Shown: one piece after another, positions 59,897 through 64,000 of the stretch
Numbering within the stretch: position 1 is the first letter of the stretch
Layout: each line of letters begins with the position of its first letter
NCBI GenBank assembly: GCA_013376985.1
Contig: JACABB010000015.1
Coordinates: forward strand, 33,993 to 97,992
DNA: 64,000 nucleotides
Source of the DNA: Bacteroidales bacterium
GTDB lineage: Bacteria > Bacteroidota > Bacteroidia > Bacteroidales > Tenuifilaceae
Reading direction: 5' to 3'
Program-made: the position numbers and the translations under genes
The notes under the pieces: generated by a model
Databases searched by the model: none
The model's input: the letters and a program-made list of their open reading frames with translations, nothing else
Told to the model about the DNA's origin: nothing

Positions 59897-62095
59897 ATGA
59901 ATAGATTTTTGCATTGTAAGAGCATAAGTGTACTAGTTCTGATTGTTTTTCACTTGAGCTGTATTTCTCAAGAAGAAGATCATCCTAAAGCCCAATCAAC
60001 AAGATATAAAGAAGACTCTATTCTGGCTGAAAGGGCTATCTATAAAATTGATAGCATTTACGATTGTGAAGATTTCAGCCAAGCCTCGCTACTTATTGAT
60101 AAAACCATCCCTTTATGCGAAAAATTAAACTTCCCAGAACAACTAGCACGGCTTTATAAAACAAAAGGTGATATTTATATATCTAATGATAATTATATTA
60201 AAGCTCTGGAAGCACTTTCTACCTCTTTGGAGTATTATAAAAAATTAAATGATCGTAAAGGAATTGCAGATATTAAAAACAGTATAGGAACTGCATATCG
60301 GTTTCAAGGAAAATACCCAACCGCACTTGAATACTACTTTGAATCACTTAAAATCAACCAATCAATTAGCTATAAGCAAGGGATATCTGGAGCTCTTAAC
60401 AATATTGGAATTGTTTACCTATACCAAAAGGATTTTGACAAAGCATTAGAATACTACTTTAATTCCTTAAAAATTGGGGAAGAACTTAATGATGAAGAAG
60501 GAATTGGAGTCTCATATTTAAATATTGGTGGGGCATATCAAAAAAAGAAAGAGTATGATAAAGCCATTGATTACTACTTGAAATCGTTAGCAATTTCGAA
60601 AAAGTTAAACAACCTTGATGCAATTGGTGTAAACTATAATGAAATTGGGTCGATTTATATGGAACAAAATAATCTTCAATTAGCAAAATCTTTTCTACTT
60701 GAAGCCCTTAAAACATTTGTTAAACTCGGCAGCAAATCACGACAAACTGAATCTTACCTATATTTAGGTCAGTACTTTTTTATTGATAAAAATCCTGAAC
60801 AATCAATTCTTCATTTTACAAAAGCGTTGAACCTTGCAAAGGAAACTGGTTCTAAAGAATATTGCTCCAACGCCCTTCTTAAACTTAGCGAAGTTTGCGA
60901 AAGTATAAATAATTCAAAATCCGCTTTAAAATACTACAAAGAATTTATTTCTATTCGCGACAGCATTTTCAATGAGGAAAATACAAAACAATCAGTTCAA
61001 GCGGAATTACTTTATCAATTTGAGAGGAGGCAAGAAATTTTTAAGGTTTTACAAGTAAAAAAGGATGATATTTTTTTAGAAAAAGTAAAAAGACAAAAGA
61101 TATTTAGGAATCTCCTTATTTTAATCCTCGTGCTTTTAACTGTCCTAATTGTATTTATCTACTCCGCACTTCGAAATAAGAAAAAGGCAAATATTATTCT
61201 TGCTATTCAGCAAAACGAGATACTTGAGAAGAATGAAGAGCTCATGCAACAACAGGAAGAAATTCGCACTCAGCGAGATGAAATTGAGAAAAAGAATGTG
61301 ATTCTTGAAAATTCTAAACAAATTATTGCTGCAAAAAGCGAAAGGATTATTAGTAGTATTGAATATGCTCTAACCATTCAACAAGCCATTCTTCCAAAAG
61401 AAGAGCAACTTAGTGAATTATTCAAGGATCAATTTGTAATATTTCTACCAAAAGATATTGTATCGGGCGATTTCTTTTGGATTAGTTCGGTTCAAAACCT
61501 TGTTTTTGCAGCTGTTATAGATTGCACAGGTCATGGTGTACCTGGTTCATTTATGTCGCTCATTGGTAATACAATCCTGAATCAAATTGTAAACGAATGG
61601 CACACGCATGATCCATCACTAATTCTCGAGTACCTGCATCAAAAAATTCGAAAATCATTGCAACAGGACGAGTCTCATAGTAAGTCTCATGCAAGCATGG
61701 ATGTGTGTTTAATTAAAATTAATCGTAATACAAGTAGAGTAACCTTTGCAGGAGCAAACAGATCTCTGCTTATTATTCAGGATGGAAAACTTGAAAGGAT
61801 ACAGGGTGATAGAAAATCGGTGGGTGGTTTTCAGCGAGAATCCAGACGATACTATACCAATCATGAAATAAATCTAAGTAACAACTCTTGCCTATATCTT
61901 GCAACTGATGGCTTTATTGATCAAATGAATTCCGAAAAAAGAAAATTTGGACAGAAACAATTCTCAGATTTATTAGTAGAAAATTGCGATAAACCCATGA
62001 GCGTACAAAAAGAAATTATTCTTAATATGCTTGATAAATATAGAGGTGACGAAGAACAAATTGATGATATTTGTATATTGGGTTTAAAAATGTAA
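59897..62095 (+). CDS. TPR-containing SpoIIE-type (PP2C) serine phosphatase
   Basis: The ATG at 59897 gives 732 residues. An alternative TTG start at 59888 adds three. The N-terminus is a signal/lipobox (VFHLSC), then TPR repeats (about 45-350), a membrane segment near 405-425 (LLILILVLLTVLIVFIYSAL), a coiled coil (about 430-490) and a SpoIIE/PP2C phosphatase domain (about 520-732, with GDFFWISS, DCTGHGVPGSFMSLIG and the Asp motifs in ATDGFIDQ and DDICILG). Such proteins act as phosphatases on anti-sigma-factor antagonists, or in general stress signalling. Confidence 0.9.
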   Translation: MNRFLHCKSISVLVLIVFHLSCISQEEDHPKAQSTRYKEDSILAERAIYKIDSIYDCEDFSQASLLIDKTIPLCEKLNFPEQLARLYKTKGDIYISNDNYIKALEALSTSLEYYKKLNDRKGIADIKNSIGTAYRFQGKYPTALEYYFESLKINQSISYKQGISGALNNIGIVYLYQKDFDKALEYYFNSLKIGEELNDEEGIGVSYLNIGGAYQKKKEYDKAIDYYLKSLAISKKLNNLDAIGVNYNEIGSIYMEQNNLQLAKSFLLEALKTFVKLGSKSRQTESYLYLGQYFFIDKNPEQSILHFTKALNLAKETGSKEYCSNALLKLSEVCESINNSKSALKYYKEFISIRDSIFNEENTKQSVQAELLYQFERRQEIFKVLQVKKDDIFLEKVKRQKIFRNLLILILVLLTVLIVFIYSALRNKKKANIILAIQQNEILEKNEELMQQQEEIRTQRDEIEKKNVILENSKQIIAAKSERIISSIEYALTIQQAILPKEEQLSELFKDQFVIFLPKDIVSGDFFWISSVQNLVFAAVIDCTGHGVPGSFMSLIGNTILNQIVNEWHTHDPSLILEYLHQKIRKSLQQDESHSKSHASMDVCLIKINRNTSRVTFAGANRSLLIIQDGKLERIQGDRKSVGGFQRESRRYYTNHEINLSNNSCLYLATDGFIDQMNSEKRKFGQKQFSDLLVENCDKPMSVQKEIILNMLDKYRGDEEQIDDICILGLKM

Positions 62096-62115
62096 TTTTC
62101 ATTCTCTGGGGAAAA

Positions 62116-63942
62116 TCAATTTGGAGTATCTAAATAATCGAATCGAATGCCCATTTTTTTCATTAGTATAGAAGCGTTTAGGGTGGTGCATTTCCCTTCA
62201 TGTAATTTGTAATCAAAAAAGAGTTCACTCCCATCAACCTGTACATCAAAAAAGAATGGTTTGATTTGACCTTTAGATATTAATCCCTGATCTGCTAACT
62301 CAAGATCATGAGTTGCCATAATACCAACAGCCCCAGTGTTAATCAACTGTTTTAGTAAAGCCAATGCACCTTTATGTCTATCGTTTGAGTTAGTGCCTCT
62401 AAGTACCTCATCAAGAAATAAAATAACTGGTTCACTCCTATCAACCGCTTCAATAATCTCTGAGATACGCTTCAACTCAGCATAAAATGTTGATATATTT
62501 TCCTCAAGGGAGTCTGCTATGCGCATACTGGTAAACGGTGTTCTTATCATAATCTCACAATCAGATGAGCAAACAGATGAACCAGCACCAGCTAGAACCA
62601 TATTGATACCTACAGTCCTAAGAAATGTGCTTTTCCCCGACATGTTTGAACCTGTTACCAGTAACATATTTCCAAAACCAGAGAAATTTAAATCATTGTA
62701 TACCCTCTTACTTATTGGAATTAAAGGATGACCCAAATCCTTTGCTTTAAAAACAAAATCCTTTGGGTTAATTACGGGAAAAGTCCAATCCTTATTATTA
62801 AAAGACAAATTAGCAAAACTCGAAATTGCCTCAAATTCACCTAAAGCATCAAACCAACCTTTAATATCATCTTTATGCTTATGTTTCCATTTCTCAAGGC
62901 TTAATAGTTGCCAAATATCCCAAGTAAATAGGAGGTTTAATGGTACCCCAACCATTAAATTATATCTTAAATCAAATCGATCTAATATTTTGGCCAGCTG
63001 TTTTATTGCTGATTTGGCAGAACTTTCACCTTTACTAAAACATTGAATGTATTCAGATAAAAGTGGGGATTTGAAATTCTGAATATTAATAAAACCTATA
63101 ATTTCAGAGTACATTTTTAGGTATGTTCCCGCCTTAGATAGCTTTTCATGCGTATTATCTAAATTTTTTTTATATCGAAAGCCAATAAAAATATTACCAA
63201 TAATTGATAATACTAAAAGTCCAAATCCTTTCCCAAGGATTGCCATTACAATACCAGCAACCGATAAAAGAGAAAAAAAGGAGATTGTAATAATCAATTT
63301 CAACGGATTGTCTATCAGCCCTGTTTCCTTAATCCACTGAAGCAAACTATTCGGATTTGTTCCTAGTTCTGGAACTTTTACGCAAAACGATTGTAGTTTT
63401 TGTCTAAAATCAACCAAATCCTGTAATTCCCGAACAGCGTTTTGTCGTTTATTAATAGTCTCGACATCTGTTTGTTCCAACAACCATTCTGAAACTTTTT
63501 TTCTTCCGGGCCAAGTTGTTGCCCTATTAACCAATGAATATAGCGATGCTTCTCCAAAAATATCCAAATCGGATGCATAGCAATGATTTTTAGGTTTAAA
63601 CTCAGCACCATCATAAAATCCCTTTAAATCCCCTTCAACGGCTCTAATCTCATCCCTATTTAACGTAGATAAATATTCATAAACCTGCGCCTCCTTCTGG
63701 AAGAAATAATGTCGTTTTATTGTCCAGCCAAAAGTAAAAAGCAAAGCCACCAAAACTAAAATGGATAGAAGAAGCGATATATTATATAACCCAATAAACG
63801 AGAAAGGGATTATGATGAATATTATAAGCCGCAAAAAGGATAATAAATTGGCATAACGATTACACTCTCTGCTTTTACTCTTAAATGAGCTAATCCTTTG
63901 GCTATAAAAATCTTTTAAATCCATAATTAAAATCTTTTCCAA
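62116..63942 (-). CDS. Membrane-bound MutS-like ATPase
   Basis: The 608-residue protein has hydrophobic segments at about 35-78 and 210-260, and a C-terminal MutS ATPase domain with Walker A TGSNMSGKST (430-439), the SLEEN/ISTFYAELKR region, Walker B VILFLDEVLRGTN (about 507) and MATHDLEL. The mismatch-recognition and connector domains of MutS are absent. This short MutS-like form with membrane anchors is frequent in Bacteroidota and has no assigned repair role. The start at 63942 or at 63924 (M7) cannot be decided. Confidence 0.88.
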   Translation of the reverse strand: MEKILIMDLKDFYSQRISSFKSKSRECNRYANLLSFLRLIIFIIIPFSFIGLYNISLLLSILVLVALLFTFGWTIKRHYFFQKEAQVYEYLSTLNRDEIRAVEGDLKGFYDGAEFKPKNHCYASDLDIFGEASLYSLVNRATTWPGRKKVSEWLLEQTDVETINKRQNAVRELQDLVDFRQKLQSFCVKVPELGTNPNSLLQWIKETGLIDNPLKLIITISFFSLLSVAGIVMAILGKGFGLLVLSIIGNIFIGFRYKKNLDNTHEKLSKAGTYLKMYSEIIGFINIQNFKSPLLSEYIQCFSKGESSAKSAIKQLAKILDRFDLRYNLMVGVPLNLLFTWDIWQLLSLEKWKHKHKDDIKGWFDALGEFEAISSFANLSFNNKDWTFPVINPKDFVFKAKDLGHPLIPISKRVYNDLNFSGFGNMLLVTGSNMSGKSTFLRTVGINMVLAGAGSSVCSSDCEIMIRTPFTSMRIADSLEENISTFYAELKRISEIIEAVDRSEPVILFLDEVLRGTNSNDRHKGALALLKQLINTGAVGIMATHDLELADQGLISKGQIKPFFFDVQVDGSELFFDYKLHEGKCTTLNASILMKKMGIRFDYLDTPN

Positions 63943-64000
63943 AACTTAAAATTTGATCAATATTTTCAGTGTAAAAACCACATTAAGATGAAACCCTTTT
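63943..64000. other. Intergenic end of the window
   Basis: The window ends here in AT-rich sequence just upstream of the MutS-like gene. Nothing is recognised. Confidence 0.5.

Overview
The window looks like a chromosomal segment of a Bacteroidota bacterium, probably Bacteroidales or Marinilabiliales-like. This rests on the AT-rich sequence, C-terminal type IX secretion (T9SS type A) sorting domains, a TonB receptor with an N-terminal carboxypeptidase-regulatory-like domain, many SPII lipoproteins, LytS/LytT-type regulation, GG-leader peptides and a 30S protein THX gene. No tRNA, rRNA, CRISPR array, integrase or transposase was recognised. The species cannot be named.

Layout. 1-6.5 kb: the end of a 41-bp palindromic repeat array, a membrane TPR protein, a secreted papain-like protease, a lipoprotein and a TPR-CHAT protease-like protein. 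6.5-11.4 kb: a decaying tandem array of tiny GG-leader peptide genes, then a 'grasp-with-spasm' type RiPP (graspetide-like) cluster: precursor, secreted protein, ATP-grasp ligase, small protein, SPASM protein. The cluster lies between two 79-bp direct repeats and next to a broken T9SS gene. 11.6-16.5 kb: methyltransferase, fatty acid desaturase, amino-acid permease, DUF6261-like protein. 16.7-22.9 kb: a second 41-bp repeat array, then a minus-strand operon of radical SAM/SPASM maturase, a precursor with seven Cys spaced CxxxC, a membrane-anchored coiled-coil protein, an Hsp70-like ATPase and a GrpE-like protein. This operon is the best candidate for an undescribed system. 23.2-30.0 kb: an interspersed repeat family around a DUF559 nuclease, a MITE with target duplication, and a giant T9SS cadherin-repeat protein. 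30.3-34.2 kb: two paralogous PRMT-like methyltransferases with a phage-tail-collar protein and a periplasmic-binding-like protein. 34.9-45.9 kb: methyltransferase, lipoproteins, phosphoesterase, Fic protein, glyoxalase-fold protein, M48 protease, Cdd1-like protein and a YgiC-like ATP-grasp operon.

46.2-50.3 kb and 57.4-59.3 kb: single-gene units (DUF805, FKBP-like lipoprotein, PIN-like, Imm32-like, zinc-ribbon/PLD-like). They are separated by structured elements whose ends match integron attC core sites; the Fic gene near 39-40.6 kb has the same arrangement. 50.5-57 kb: LytTR regulator, ICMT-like enzyme, LytS-like kinase, TPR protein and TonB receptor, interrupted by minisatellites and MITE-like repeats. 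59.6-64 kb: THX, a TPR-SpoIIE phosphatase and a membrane-bound MutS-like ATPase.

How the genes work together: two independent peptide-modification systems sit 6 kb apart. Both are inferred from gene order and motifs; no product is known. The region is unusually rich in dispersed palindromes, tandem repeats and MITE-like elements, which suggests a plastic accessory region.
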